Positions 27,353 through 36,148 of a stretch of DNA of 64,000 nt are shown piece after piece. Numbering within the stretch: position 1 is the stretch's first letter; every line of letters starts with the position of its first letter. Origin of the DNA: Dyadobacter fanqingshengii (GTDB lineage Bacteria > Bacteroidota > Bacteroidia > Cytophagales > Spirosomataceae); assembly GCF_023822005.2 (NCBI RefSeq), contig NZ_CP098806.1, positions 4,402,001 through 4,466,000 on the forward strand, given 5' to 3'. The notes under the pieces were generated by a model. It saw nothing but the letters and a program-made list of their open reading frames with translations. It made no database searches and had not been told where the DNA came from. Both the position numbers and the translations under genes were made by a program.

Positions 27353-28858
27353 TTCTCCTGCAAGCTCGCGGGCGCGCTCGTCCAGGATGAAATCAATGTT
27401 GAGGTCTTTTGCAGCGATTGCCATGCTGGCTTCCTTGCCGGGAATTGCGCGTTTTTTACGCAGATCATTGATATAAGTAAGCGCTTCAGCAGGATTTGTT
27501 TTCATCAATGCTTCCGCCGCGATCAAATATAATTCTGCGATGCGGATTACGAAACCATCGCGCGAGCTCCATTCCTGGTTGGCGGTGAGGCGCGTTGGGT
27601 CCATTAATTTGCTCATTTGGATAAACTGAGACCTTAATAGAAGCGATCCGTCTTCTTTATACATGGTGTTGCGGTCGAAAATTTTGTAGCGACCGGCTGC
27701 ATTCGCCACTTGTGCTGGTGTTGCAACCGTTTTCATGAAAACCATGGAAGTGTCTCCGAAAGCCATTTTTGGATAGCCATTCACGGTTCCGGCTTTCAGG
27801 TTAGGGACATTAGCAAGCCACACGGTCTGAAAAGTGCCCGCATAACGCTGATCCACCTTTTCATTGAACAAATCGAGCAAATGTAATGTAGGCACGTAAC
27901 GCTGGTAAGGACGGCCATAAGCAACCGAACGCTCCATACCGGGCTGTTTGTCATACACCATAATGAAGTGCAAATGGCTGTTATTTCCCTTTCCAGCCGC
28001 CGCATCATAATCCCCGTTCATGGTGTCGTCATTGGTATAGTTCACGTAATAAACCACTTCCGAGTTTGCGCCGCCTTCGGAATTTTTCATGTCCCAAAGC
28101 GATTTGAAATCGGAAAACAATGTGTAGCGACCGGATGCAATGACTTCCCTGGCCAATGTTGCGGCAGTCGCATACATTTCGGCATTGTCTGTCGAGCTGG
28201 CGCGCGTTAAGGCCATTCTGGCTTTGAAAGCTTTTGCAACGTCCTGGGTAATGCGGCCGTTCGTGGATTTTGCGGGCGCCAGATTGGCGATAGCAATGTC
28301 CAGATCAGCGAAAATCACTTTGTAAAAATCCTCCACACTGGATCTTTTTGCTGTTGTAACCGCACCGGCCGTTGGCTCCGTTTGCAGCACCACATCGCCC
28401 CAGGTTTCGGTGATCAGCCATAAGTAATGTGCCCTCAAAAACCGCACTTCGCCTTCATATTGCTTGTTCATCGCTTCCGACAAAATTGGCGCAGGAAGCA
28501 GCTTTAATGCTGTGTTACAAGTGTTTAAGGCTTTATATAAATGCGCCCAATAATCTTTTAAATTCGTTTGTGCACCATTCAGATCGACTGTATAATCCGA
28601 TATCTGGTTGGCTTTATTATCACCTCCACGCAAGAAAAGGTCGGTTCCGGTTTCGGCGAATGCGGATGGGAATTCTTTGCCATACCATAATCTTGTGCCT
28701 GAATAGGAAGCATTTACAGCCGCAGTGATCCCGAGTTCTGTTTGGAAAAACGGGTCCTGGGTTAAGCCGCTTTTATTGGTTTCGGAAAGATAATCCTCGC
28801 AGGAAGTAAGCCCGGCGAGCGAAAATGCCATGAGTAAGGCTGTTATTTTTATTTTCAT
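27176..28858 (-). CDS. SusD/RagB glycan-binding lipoprotein (second locus)
   Basis: 560 residues with a lipoprotein signal ending at Cys20 (MAFSLAGLTSC). SusD hallmarks: YEGEVRFLRAHYLWLITETWGD, IRIAELYLIAAEALMKTNP, LNIDFILDERARELAGEL with RWYDLKR, and the ending NKEEFKQNPGYN. It should cap the SusC-like transporter encoded 20 bp upstream. Its 3' end is overlapped on the opposite strand by 177 bp of the run-on esterase frame. Confidence 0.95.
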   Translation of the reverse strand: MKIKITALLMAFSLAGLTSCEDYLSETNKSGLTQDPFFQTELGITAAVNASYSGTRLWYGKEFPSAFAETGTDLFLRGGDNKANQISDYTVDLNGAQTNLKDYWAHLYKALNTCNTALKLLPAPILSEAMNKQYEGEVRFLRAHYLWLITETWGDVVLQTEPTAGAVTTAKRSSVEDFYKVIFADLDIAIANLAPAKSTNGRITQDVAKAFKARMALTRASSTDNAEMYATAATLAREVIASGRYTLFSDFKSLWDMKNSEGGANSEVVYYVNYTNDDTMNGDYDAAAGKGNNSHLHFIMVYDKQPGMERSVAYGRPYQRYVPTLHLLDLFNEKVDQRYAGTFQTVWLANVPNLKAGTVNGYPKMAFGDTSMVFMKTVATPAQVANAAGRYKIFDRNTMYKEDGSLLLRSQFIQMSKLMDPTRLTANQEWSSRDGFVIRIAELYLIAAEALMKTNPAEALTYINDLRKKRAIPGKEASMAIAAKDLNIDFILDERARELAGELFRWYDLKRTGKLVSYVQKYNADAKANIKETHNVRPIPQVQLDAITNKEEFKQNPGYN

Positions 28859-28878
28859 TGGAATGTCTTTTTGAATGA

Positions 28879-31800
28879 TTAAAAATCAATGTTTACACCA
28901 AAGATCATCTGCTTCACAAGCGGGAAGCTCAGGTCGCCCCCGCGTTCCGGATCGTAATTTTTGATCTTGCTGAAAGTGAAATAGTTTTGCAGCGTCCCGT
29001 AAACCCGCACACGGCCCACACCGATCTTTTTCGTCAGCGGCGAAGGAATGTTGTAGCCCAATGAAACGTCCCGGATCTTCACGAAAGAACCTTTGACATA
29101 ACCCAATGTCGACTGATACAAATAATTTGTCGTTGAGTATGAGCTGTTTGGTCTTGGGAAAGCATTGGTTGGATTTTCCGGCGTCCAGTAATCCACATTG
29201 GAAGAATTTTCAAGCGCGCTCGGCTTGTAGGCGCTCGCATTGTATTCGTAATTGATATAATGTCCGATGCGGCCATACACGAACACGCTCAGGTCAAAGT
29301 TATTGTATTCAAAATGGTTATTGACCCCGAAAGAGAATTTTGGGACGCTTGAAAAAGTCGTGCGATCGCCCGGATCAACCACACCGTTTCCGTTCATATC
29401 CGCCACTTTCACGTCGCCTGGTTTGTTTTTACCAAAATCCAAAGCAGCTTCTTCTTCGCCTAGCTGCCAGATTCCGATCTTTTTATAATCAAAAAACACT
29501 TTCGTAGGCTCTCCCACAAACCAACTGTTGGCCTCATTGCGCATTACACCATTATTAAGGGCGATGATTTTTTCACGATTCAAAGTAAATGTCCAGTCTG
29601 TGGACCAGTTGAATGCTTTGCCGCTGATATTTTGGGTCGTGATAGCGAGCTCAACCCCTTTGTTTTCAACCTGACCAATGTTTTCGAGGATTTCGCTGTA
29701 ACCTGTGTGCGTCGGCAGCAAGCTTGGCAAAAGCAGATCTTTTGTTCTTGACCGGTAAACATCGATCGTTCCGGAAATTCTGTTTCCTACCAAACCAAAA
29801 TCCAAACCAGCATTCCAGGTGCCGGTTGTTTCCCAGGTCAACGCAGGATTTGGGATTACGCTTGGCCAATAGCCAAATGCAGCGCTTGTTCCAAAAGCAT
29901 ACGCAGACAACCCTAAACCGCCTTTTGTAGCATAAGGATCAATGGTTGAGTTACCTGATCTGCCCCAGCTGAGGCGCAATTTAAGGTCATTAAAAATCTT
30001 GCTATCCTGCAAAAACGGCTCTTCGATCACACGCCAGGCCCCTGAAACAGACGGGAAGTAACCCCATTTGTTTCCCGCTGCCAAAACAGAAGAACCGTCA
30101 GCCCGCAAGGATGCCTGGAAAATGTATTTGTTGCTCAACTTATAATTGATCCTTCCAAAAAAGGAAGCAATGTTCGTTTCCCGCAATCTGCTGCCGATTG
30201 CTTTGGAAATGGTGTTGGAGTTCAGATCGTGAAAAGACGTGATCGGAGAAGCCTGATTGTTACCGGATGACGTGTATTCCTCCAATTTTGTCCCCAAAGA
30301 ACTCGTTCCCAAAAGTCCCTGAATCTGGTGATTACCAACCGTTTTATTGTAATTCAATGTGTTCTCCCAGGTGTAATTGAAATAATTATTGAGTTCTACA
30401 CCAGAAGATGAGTTACGTCCGACATTGGCAATGGTGTTGAAACCTTTGTAATATCCACGACGGAAGTCCCTGAAATCCAGACCGATTGTTGATTTCAAAA
30501 ACAGGTCATTTGTGATTTTCACATCCAGGTAAGCCGAAGTAAATAAGCGTTTGTCCACAATGTTGTTTACAAAAACGCCGGGTTGCTCGTCCGCCAAAGG
30601 CGTAAACTGGGCGCTGTAACCAGGCGCTGGATTGAGGATCAATGTTCCGTCATCATTAAAAGCCTTCGCGATCGGAAGGATTTTGTTGGCCATATTCAAT
30701 GGATTATCGCGCTTATCCTGGTTTTTGTAAGAATAAATCGCGCTTAACCCCACACGGAAACGATCATTTAGCTTGTGATCCACACTGATTTTCCCGTTCA
30801 GCCTGCGGTAAACATCATTAAGCAGCAAGCCTTTGTCTTTTTGATAACCAAAGGAGGTCGAGAAAGTCGTTTTTTCACTTCCGCCGGTCAAATTGATCTC
30901 ATAATTCTGCATCAGCCCGTTGTGGAAAATATAGCTTTGCCAGTCTTCAAATTGTCCATCCTTAATGTATTGCAATTCGGTAACCTGGAAAATGTCTTCA
31001 TCTTTCCTGTAAACATCGCCGTTTGTAGTCCGGTAAGCCTCGCGTTTTTGCTGCGCATATTCCTCACCGTTCATCATACGCGGATACAATGCCTTCTTAT
31101 TCATCGACACATATGAATTGAATGAAAGCGTCGACTTGCCCGCCGAGCCTTTTTTCGTGGTAATGATGATCACGCCGTTCGCGCCACGCGTTCCATAAAT
31201 CGCCGTTGACGCAACGTCTTTCAGGACTTCGATAGAGGCAATGTCCGTGGGGTTAATGTCGATAAAAGAGCCGTAAGGGATTCCATCCACTAACACAAGA
31301 GGCTTATTATCAGCCCTTAATGATCTGTTTCCGCGCAAAACAATGTTAATGTCCGCTCCCGGCTGCCCCGAGCTCTGCGTAATGTCGATCCCCGAAACTT
31401 TTCCCTGTAACGACCTCAGCGCATTGGTGGTCGGAATCGCCGTAATATCCTTGGCTTTCACCGATGTAATGGCCCCGGTAACGTCGCTTTTTTTCATCGT
31501 TCCGTAACCCACAACCACGATCTCTTCCAGTGCCTTTGTGTCAGCCAACAATTTCACGTCGATCACCGAGCGGTTGCCAACTTCAATTTCCTGGCTGATA
31601 TAACCCACGTAAGAAAAAACCAGCGTAGCGCTTCCAGCCGGAATTGTCAATTTGTACAAACCATTTGCATCCGAAGTGGCGCCAGTCGTGGTTCCTTTCA
31701 ATAGAATGCTGACACCCGGCAACTCCTCCCCATTATCCCCCGTCACTTTTCCGGTAATGTCCAAAACAGCATTCAGCTTGCTTTTTCCATCTGCCGGCAC

Positions 31801-31920
31801 TACCGGATTCGCCGTAAAATTCACATGGCTTCCAGCATAAACCTTCTGATTACCAACCGGTAAGATTCCATACATGAGCACCAAACACAGGGCCGATGCA
31901 CTTTGTAGTTTTCTAAACAT
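28879..31920 (-). CDS. SusC/RagA TonB-linked outer-membrane transporter (second locus)
   Basis: 1013 residues. A signal peptide leads into the carboxypeptidase-regulatory domain near residue 55 (ITGKVTGDNGEELPGVSILL), then the plug (EEIVVVGYGTMKKSDVTGAI near 133; DVASTAIYGTRGANGVIIIT), then the barrel ending KQMIFGVNIDF. It lacks the STN domain present in the first locus, and no sigma/anti-sigma pair lies nearby, so its control must differ. It is a nutrient importer for an unknown glycan or similar ligand. Confidence 0.95.
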   Translation of the reverse strand: MFRKLQSASALCLVLMYGILPVGNQKVYAGSHVNFTANPVVPADGKSKLNAVLDITGKVTGDNGEELPGVSILLKGTTTGATSDANGLYKLTIPAGSATLVFSYVGYISQEIEVGNRSVIDVKLLADTKALEEIVVVGYGTMKKSDVTGAITSVKAKDITAIPTTNALRSLQGKVSGIDITQSSGQPGADINIVLRGNRSLRADNKPLVLVDGIPYGSFIDINPTDIASIEVLKDVASTAIYGTRGANGVIIITTKKGSAGKSTLSFNSYVSMNKKALYPRMMNGEEYAQQKREAYRTTNGDVYRKDEDIFQVTELQYIKDGQFEDWQSYIFHNGLMQNYEINLTGGSEKTTFSTSFGYQKDKGLLLNDVYRRLNGKISVDHKLNDRFRVGLSAIYSYKNQDKRDNPLNMANKILPIAKAFNDDGTLILNPAPGYSAQFTPLADEQPGVFVNNIVDKRLFTSAYLDVKITNDLFLKSTIGLDFRDFRRGYYKGFNTIANVGRNSSSGVELNNYFNYTWENTLNYNKTVGNHQIQGLLGTSSLGTKLEEYTSSGNNQASPITSFHDLNSNTISKAIGSRLRETNIASFFGRINYKLSNKYIFQASLRADGSSVLAAGNKWGYFPSVSGAWRVIEEPFLQDSKIFNDLKLRLSWGRSGNSTIDPYATKGGLGLSAYAFGTSAAFGYWPSVIPNPALTWETTGTWNAGLDFGLVGNRISGTIDVYRSRTKDLLLPSLLPTHTGYSEILENIGQVENKGVELAITTQNISGKAFNWSTDWTFTLNREKIIALNNGVMRNEANSWFVGEPTKVFFDYKKIGIWQLGEEEAALDFGKNKPGDVKVADMNGNGVVDPGDRTTFSSVPKFSFGVNNHFEYNNFDLSVFVYGRIGHYINYEYNASAYKPSALENSSNVDYWTPENPTNAFPRPNSSYSTTNYLYQSTLGYVKGSFVKIRDVSLGYNIPSPLTKKIGVGRVRVYGTLQNYFTFSKIKNYDPERGGDLSFPLVKQMIFGVNIDF

Positions 31921-32290
31921 AGATCATAACAGTTTACATTATTCTATTTATTAATGCAAAAATCACATTCAAATCCGGCCACATCTGTGCCTAAATGCAG
32001 CGGCATAGAGCGTTTTAAAATGAATGTGCAGATGAATTTCAAAGCAGATCAGAATATTAATAATCGAAGAAAATATTGATTATCTTTTTTACTGACGCCG
32101 CGTTCGATGAAAGGAAGGTTAGCGATTAGCAAGAAACGCCAAAGAATTTGCCGGAATATTTTTATGCAATCGATATCGGGAACGTAGCCAAAATAGAATT
32201 GATCCGTTTTTTTGTTGGATAATTCGGGATTTTTTAATGGATTTTTAATTTTGAAGGGTCGGATGTTACCGGGGGTAAATTGGATTAAAG
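31921..32290. other. 370-bp intergenic region upstream of second susC-like gene
   Basis: AT-rich with no convincing reading frame. It must hold the leader and promoter of the susC-like operon (minus strand). I see no clear TAnnTTTG box, regulator motif or riboswitch. Confidence 0.5.
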
Positions 32291-32560
32291 TTATAATTGG
32301 GGGCTGATCAGTGAAATCCTATCTTCTTGCATACATTCTTCCAAAAACCTCTTTGCAGATTCTTCCGAATAATCAAATACAAAACGCCTTGCCGATCCAG
32401 CATCCGCAAACTGCGCAAATGTTGCCAACATTAATTCCTGCCCGCTTATGTCTATTACAAACGCTGTAATGCGAACAATTTCCTGATTTTCGTCGCTGCG
32501 ATCACAATGTAGGCAGATTTGGATTTGTGATTTGGGAAGGGTTAGGATTTTGAAGTTCAT
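32291..32560 (-). CDS. Small hypothetical protein, 89 residues
   Basis: Starts with ATG at 32560. It is soluble, with no signal or membrane segment, and has alternating strands followed by an acidic helix (SARRFVFDYSEESAKRFLEECMQ). No family is recognised. It stands alone between the second Sus locus and the island with palindromic repeats. Codon use looks ordinary and no other frame is better, so it is probably a real gene. Confidence 0.5.
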   Translation of the reverse strand: MNFKILTLPKSQIQICLHCDRSDENQEIVRITAFVIDISGQELMLATFAQFADAGSARRFVFDYSEESAKRFLEECMQEDRISLISPQL

Positions 32561-32686
32561 GTGTGCTGGTTGTTAAGACTTGGCTGTCTTGAATTGGATT
32601 ACAAAACTATATTCGATGATCTTAGCATCGCACAACCGATACGTTGTATGATAATGATAAATTTACAGCGCGTCGAACAACCTGAT

Positions 32687-32713
32687 TAATCGCCGCATAT
32701 TTTGCGGTGAATA
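32687..32713. repeat. Palindromic direct repeat, copy 1
   Basis: A 27-bp unit taatcgccgcatattttgcg-gtgaata with an internal 5-bp inverted repeat ccgca/tgcgg. Copy 2 starts 34 bp downstream and differs at two positions. Confidence 0.65.
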
Positions 32714-32720
32714 GCCAACC

Positions 32721-32747
32721 TAATCTCCGCATATCTTGCGGTGAATA
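32721..32747. repeat. Palindromic direct repeat, copy 2
   Basis: The second 27-bp unit, taatctccgcatatcttgcg-gtgaata. The 34-bp spacing, close to three helical turns, and the palindromic core suggest a paired operator, 140 bp before the toxin-like gene. Confidence 0.65.
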
Positions 32748-32886
32748 AACAAAACCAAGACATTTTTCCCGAAGAATAACTCAGCCCAACCGCTTATTCA
32801 TTGCCGCTATACAGGCTTGTAAAGGATCGAATCTTAAATCGTAATCTCACAAATCGATTTACTTTTTCATCCTTCACAAACTATTT

Positions 32887-34425
32887 ATGCAAAAATTCTC
32901 TCCTTTCAGACCCTTTGCGTCGTGCATTTCATTTCTTCTTGTTTTTGTACTTGCGTTTTCAAACCAGTCTTGTCAGGATGACTTTGACGGTAAGAATTCT
33001 CCCGAAAAAAGCGCGACCGAAAAGGTCATGGCGACTGAGGACAAAATGCTCAGCTACGATCAGTTTTTGCAACAGGTCAAAGGGTTTAAGGACAAAGAAA
33101 TGTACAGCCATTTCAAGTCCAGCGCCGAGAAAAACCTTCGATCCAGCGAAAAAATCGTATTTCCTTTTCCGCTTTTGCCCAGCACAACGGATAGTGTCCG
33201 GAAAATCACAGTCAACAATCACACTACTTACACCATTCCCGTCTATCGCAGGTCCCACACCGGCACTGTATTCCGAAACATTATCATAGACTCAACCGAT
33301 GCAGGTGTCAAGGCATATTTAGCCTGGTATTTCCCGGACAAGAAGTGGATCCAGGAATACAAGAAAGACCGTAAGCGGAGCTTCTACGGAACTGTGATCA
33401 TGAACAACTACGACGGTCTGCCATCCAGCGGAAGACCCGAAGGGCGTGCTAATCTGGTTCCCGTTTGCGCATCTGTAATGGTGCTGTCCAGCATTGTAGA
33501 ACATTTGTGCTGCCATAACTCGCAGCATACATCGTGTGGCTGCCCGACAGGAACTAAATATTACTTTGAATATCAATACAGCACGGTAACGACCTGCATT
33601 GACTCTTATATCGACTCATTTGGCGGTTATGGAGGTTCGGGAAGTGGAACCGGAGGAGGTGGAGGTGGAACCGTCCCAAATCCTGGCGGTGGTTATGACC
33701 CTTGTGTACAACCTAAGACAGGAACTGGAAAAACGCCATGCACGCCGAACACGCCTGACCCAGGGCCGGTTGTTGTGCCCAATGCGGCGGCAGCGCCGAT
33801 TGTTAATACTGCTAAGGCTAAGGGCATAATCTTCACTTCGACGGAGATTGCGGTGCTAAATTCGCTGAGCCCAGCTATGGCAACAAGGGTAAACGCTTTA
33901 ATATCAAAGTTTGGAGATATGGTTACCAAGAATTTCGACAATTTAATAATCAATTTGACCGGCAAAGCCTTAACGCCAAAGGAGAAGGAGGCCCTCGACG
34001 CGCTTGCAGATCAGCTTCAAAGCTATAAGTTGTTAATGAGATTATTTTACGCAGCGAACGCTTATGCGGCTGAAAATCTTACTGGTGTAAAATTTAATTC
34101 TTTTGGCGCAACATGCTCTAATTGTAAAGCAAACGCATTCAAGCACGCATTATTTCTAATATTTAACGCTGAAACTTTCACAATCAAATCTGCCGAGACA
34201 CTTGCAAGCGCACATGAGTTAAACAGTGCAGGCATTGATAGAACAATGGATGAAATTAATAATGCAGCAGGCAGTTCAATATTCAAACAATTTGGCCAAA
34301 CTGGTACGGATTCGCAATGGGCCGACCGTGTTAAAGCGGCGACTAACGTAGGGCAACATGGCTTAGTATTTGTGAAAAATGCAGCTTTGGTTAGTACAAC
34401 TAATTTTGACCCAAATTGCCCATGA
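32887..34425 (+). CDS. Surface lipoprotein with C-terminal toxin-like (DUF6973-type) domain
   Basis: 512 residues. The N-terminal signal ends at a candidate lipidated Cys29 (FSNQSC; the -3 position is atypical). Residues 30-200 form an unrecognised domain. A Cys/His cluster lies at 208-219 (CC, H210, H214, C217, C219), and a Gly-rich linker spans about 247-270 with Pro-rich spacer after it. The last ~110 residues carry NAFKHAL (His420), SAHE (His443-Glu444) and MDEINN (Asp455, Asn458-459). From memory this pattern matches DUF6973, found at the C-termini of polymorphic-toxin proteins. Two paralogous membrane-anchored proteins follow, fitting an immunity role. The enzymatic target is unknown. 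Confidence 0.7.
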   Translation: MQKFSPFRPFASCISFLLVFVLAFSNQSCQDDFDGKNSPEKSATEKVMATEDKMLSYDQFLQQVKGFKDKEMYSHFKSSAEKNLRSSEKIVFPFPLLPSTTDSVRKITVNNHTTYTIPVYRRSHTGTVFRNIIIDSTDAGVKAYLAWYFPDKKWIQEYKKDRKRSFYGTVIMNNYDGLPSSGRPEGRANLVPVCASVMVLSSIVEHLCCHNSQHTSCGCPTGTKYYFEYQYSTVTTCIDSYIDSFGGYGGSGSGTGGGGGGTVPNPGGGYDPCVQPKTGTGKTPCTPNTPDPGPVVVPNAAAAPIVNTAKAKGIIFTSTEIAVLNSLSPAMATRVNALISKFGDMVTKNFDNLIINLTGKALTPKEKEALDALADQLQSYKLLMRLFYAANAYAAENLTGVKFNSFGATCSNCKANAFKHALFLIFNAETFTIKSAETLASAHELNSAGIDRTMDEINNAAGSSIFKQFGQTGTDSQWADRVKAATNVGQHGLVFVKNAALVSTTNFDPNCP

Positions 34426-34502
34426 CCTGATAGACGCTAACCTTACATATCAATCATTTTCATGAGAAAGCTTATCTATTTTCCAAAAACCCGTCATACA
34501 CC

Positions 34503-35090
34503 ATGAGGATATTACTATTCTTTTTGATGACCATTACCCTAATTCTTTACTTAGCTACTAAGCCCTGGCAAACTGATGGAACCTGTGATCAGGTCGCACA
34601 GGTACATTTTAGAGGAATTAATTTTCAATTTCCTTTGAAGATTAAAAGCGTGTTGAACCCTCAAATTCATGGATTTATACGAAACTCATCATGGCTACAG
34701 ACTGATTATTTTGGCAGTAATCAGATCTCAACTAAATGGTTTTTTAATTGGGACAACGACTGGAACGGTCAACAAGAAATAAGTGATGCATTGAAAGAGA
34801 AAAGGATCTTTGGGATTGCATTTGAACTTCATAAGGATAGTTGTAAGACAGATCAGGAGATCATTTCGGAAATTCAAAAGATTTATCCGGGCAATTACCG
34901 GCATTTTGAAAACCATGGAAATACATCTTACATATGGGAGCGTGATTGTCTGACCATTTTTGTGAAAAGGGCAAACCAGTATCCCGCAAAATACAGCGTA
35001 CCGGAGGTATCATTTTGCTATGGACTTGACGATGAGCAAATAAATATTTACGCTACCTATACTGGATATATCAACCATTATCCTGATTAA
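34503..35090 (+). CDS. Membrane-anchored protein, candidate immunity protein, copy 1
   Basis: 195 residues. One N-terminal hydrophobic segment (residues 3-19, ILLFFLMTITLILYLAT) anchors a soluble domain that should face the periplasm. It is paralogous to the next gene (about 60-65% identity by eye), with shared blocks FRGI-FQFP, DSCKTDQEI, PGNY, ENHGN-SYIWER, LTIFVKRA, PEVSFCY and DDEQ...YATYTGYI. No known family is recognised. It starts 77 bp after the toxin-like gene in the same direction. Immunity against that protein is inferred from context only. Confidence 0.7.
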   Translation: MRILLFFLMTITLILYLATKPWQTDGTCDQVAQVHFRGINFQFPLKIKSVLNPQIHGFIRNSSWLQTDYFGSNQISTKWFFNWDNDWNGQQEISDALKEKRIFGIAFELHKDSCKTDQEIISEIQKIYPGNYRHFENHGNTSYIWERDCLTIFVKRANQYPAKYSVPEVSFCYGLDDEQINIYATYTGYINHYPD

Positions 35091-35162
35091 CTTAATTAAT
35101 GCCAATCCGTAATCACAGCTCATTAAAAAACTTCTATATATTCTAAAAAGCTCTTTTACATT

Positions 35163-35771
35163 TTGGATAATCTTTTATCCATCTTGGGTAAAATCATTGT
35201 TGCCTCCCTGATCGGCCTCTTCATTCTTTATCTATCTTTTCAAAACAAGATGGATGATAAAAAATACGAGGAAGATGCGAAGGTAAATTTCCGGGGGATC
35301 AAGTTTCAGTTTCCCATGAGAGTGCATGGTGTGCTGAAAACGCCTATGAGTGGCTTTTCCAGAAACTATATGTGGTTACAAACGGACTCTATCGGCTGTA
35401 AAAATATCTCTGCCAAGTGGTTTTTTGATTTTGATAACCAATGGAAAAAGCCCGACGAAATCTCAGATGAATTAAAACAAACATTAACGTACGGTGTTGC
35501 ATTCGAGCTTCATGAAGACAGCTGCAAAACGGATCAGGAAATTGTTGCGGAGATTCAAAACCTTTATCCGGGCAATTACAAATATGTGGAAAACCATGGA
35601 AATGCATCTTATATATGGGAGCGGGCCCCCCTGACCATCTTTGTCAAGAGAGCTTATCAATATCCTGCGGGGTACAGCATTCCAGAGGTTTCATTTTGTT
35701 ACTCGCTTGATGATGAGCAGAAAGAAATTTACGCAACCTATACTGGGTACATTGACAATTATCCTGATTGA
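35163..35771 (+). CDS. Membrane-anchored protein, candidate immunity protein, copy 2
   Basis: 202 residues from a TTG start at 35163. No ATG exists between the upstream in-frame stop (35124) and the membrane segment LSILGKIIVASLIGLFILYLSF, which matches the anchor of copy 1, so a non-ATG start is needed. The soluble domain aligns with copy 1 to the last residue (YTGYI..YPD). The spacer before it also resembles the spacer before copy 1, so the duplicated unit included the leader. Unknown family; possible second immunity protein. Confidence 0.7.
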   Translation: MDNLLSILGKIIVASLIGLFILYLSFQNKMDDKKYEEDAKVNFRGIKFQFPMRVHGVLKTPMSGFSRNYMWLQTDSIGCKNISAKWFFDFDNQWKKPDEISDELKQTLTYGVAFELHEDSCKTDQEIVAEIQNLYPGNYKYVENHGNASYIWERAPLTIFVKRAYQYPAGYSIPEVSFCYSLDDEQKEIYATYTGYIDNYPD

Positions 35772-35796
35772 TTAGGAATTGATGCTACCAACAAAA

Positions 35797-35826
35797 AAAG
35801 CCGCTGCGATTGCTCGTAGCGGCTTT
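35797..35826 (-). terminator. Terminator after tRNA-Phe
   Basis: The stem gccgctgcga/tcgtagcggc (10 bp, one wobble) has a 4-nt loop. On the minus strand seven T follow, so it ends the tRNA-Phe transcript. On the plus strand it could also end the candidate immunity operon, although T-run support there is weak. Confidence 0.8.
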
Positions 35827-35832
35827 AAGTTG

Positions 35833-35905
35833 TGGTGATGGACGGAATCGAACCGCCGACACAAGGATTTTCAGTCCTTTGCTCTACCGACTGAGCTACA
35901 TCACC
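35833..35905 (-). tRNA. tRNA-Phe (anticodon GAA)
   Basis: The reverse complement folds as a complete cloverleaf: acceptor GGTGATG/CATCACC with discriminator A, anticodon loop CTGAAAA (anticodon GAA), T-loop TTCGATT. The length is 73 nt and CCA is not encoded. Confidence 0.95.
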
Positions 35906-36148
35906 GCTTTCAGTTGGCCCCGTTTGGGACTGCAAAAATAGAAGTCTGTTTTGGGTTTACAAATTATTTATGAAAATATTTATCAATTCATTTATTGGGG
36001 ACTGTTATTACCCTGATAATCTTACCATTATAAAAGCTTCCATTATTTTATTCCAAAAAAGATTTGCTGCAAAGGGCATTTTTATCATATTTGTTAGTGT
36101 TATGCTTGCATACTAACTGAGTTGAATCTCATCTAAAATCATCTGTCC

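Larger units (their letters stand above)
32561..32886. other. 326-bp intergenic region upstream of toxin-like gene
   Basis: Non-coding. It contains a small hairpin near 32577-32592 (aagac/gtctt) and the two palindromic direct repeats described separately. It should hold the promoters of the small gene to the left and of the large lipoprotein gene to the right. Confidence 0.5.

Noticed and set aside
34462-34506. Leader peptide before the first candidate immunity gene
   Set aside because: Only 14 codons, out of frame with the gene and overlapping its start; no evidence of translation.
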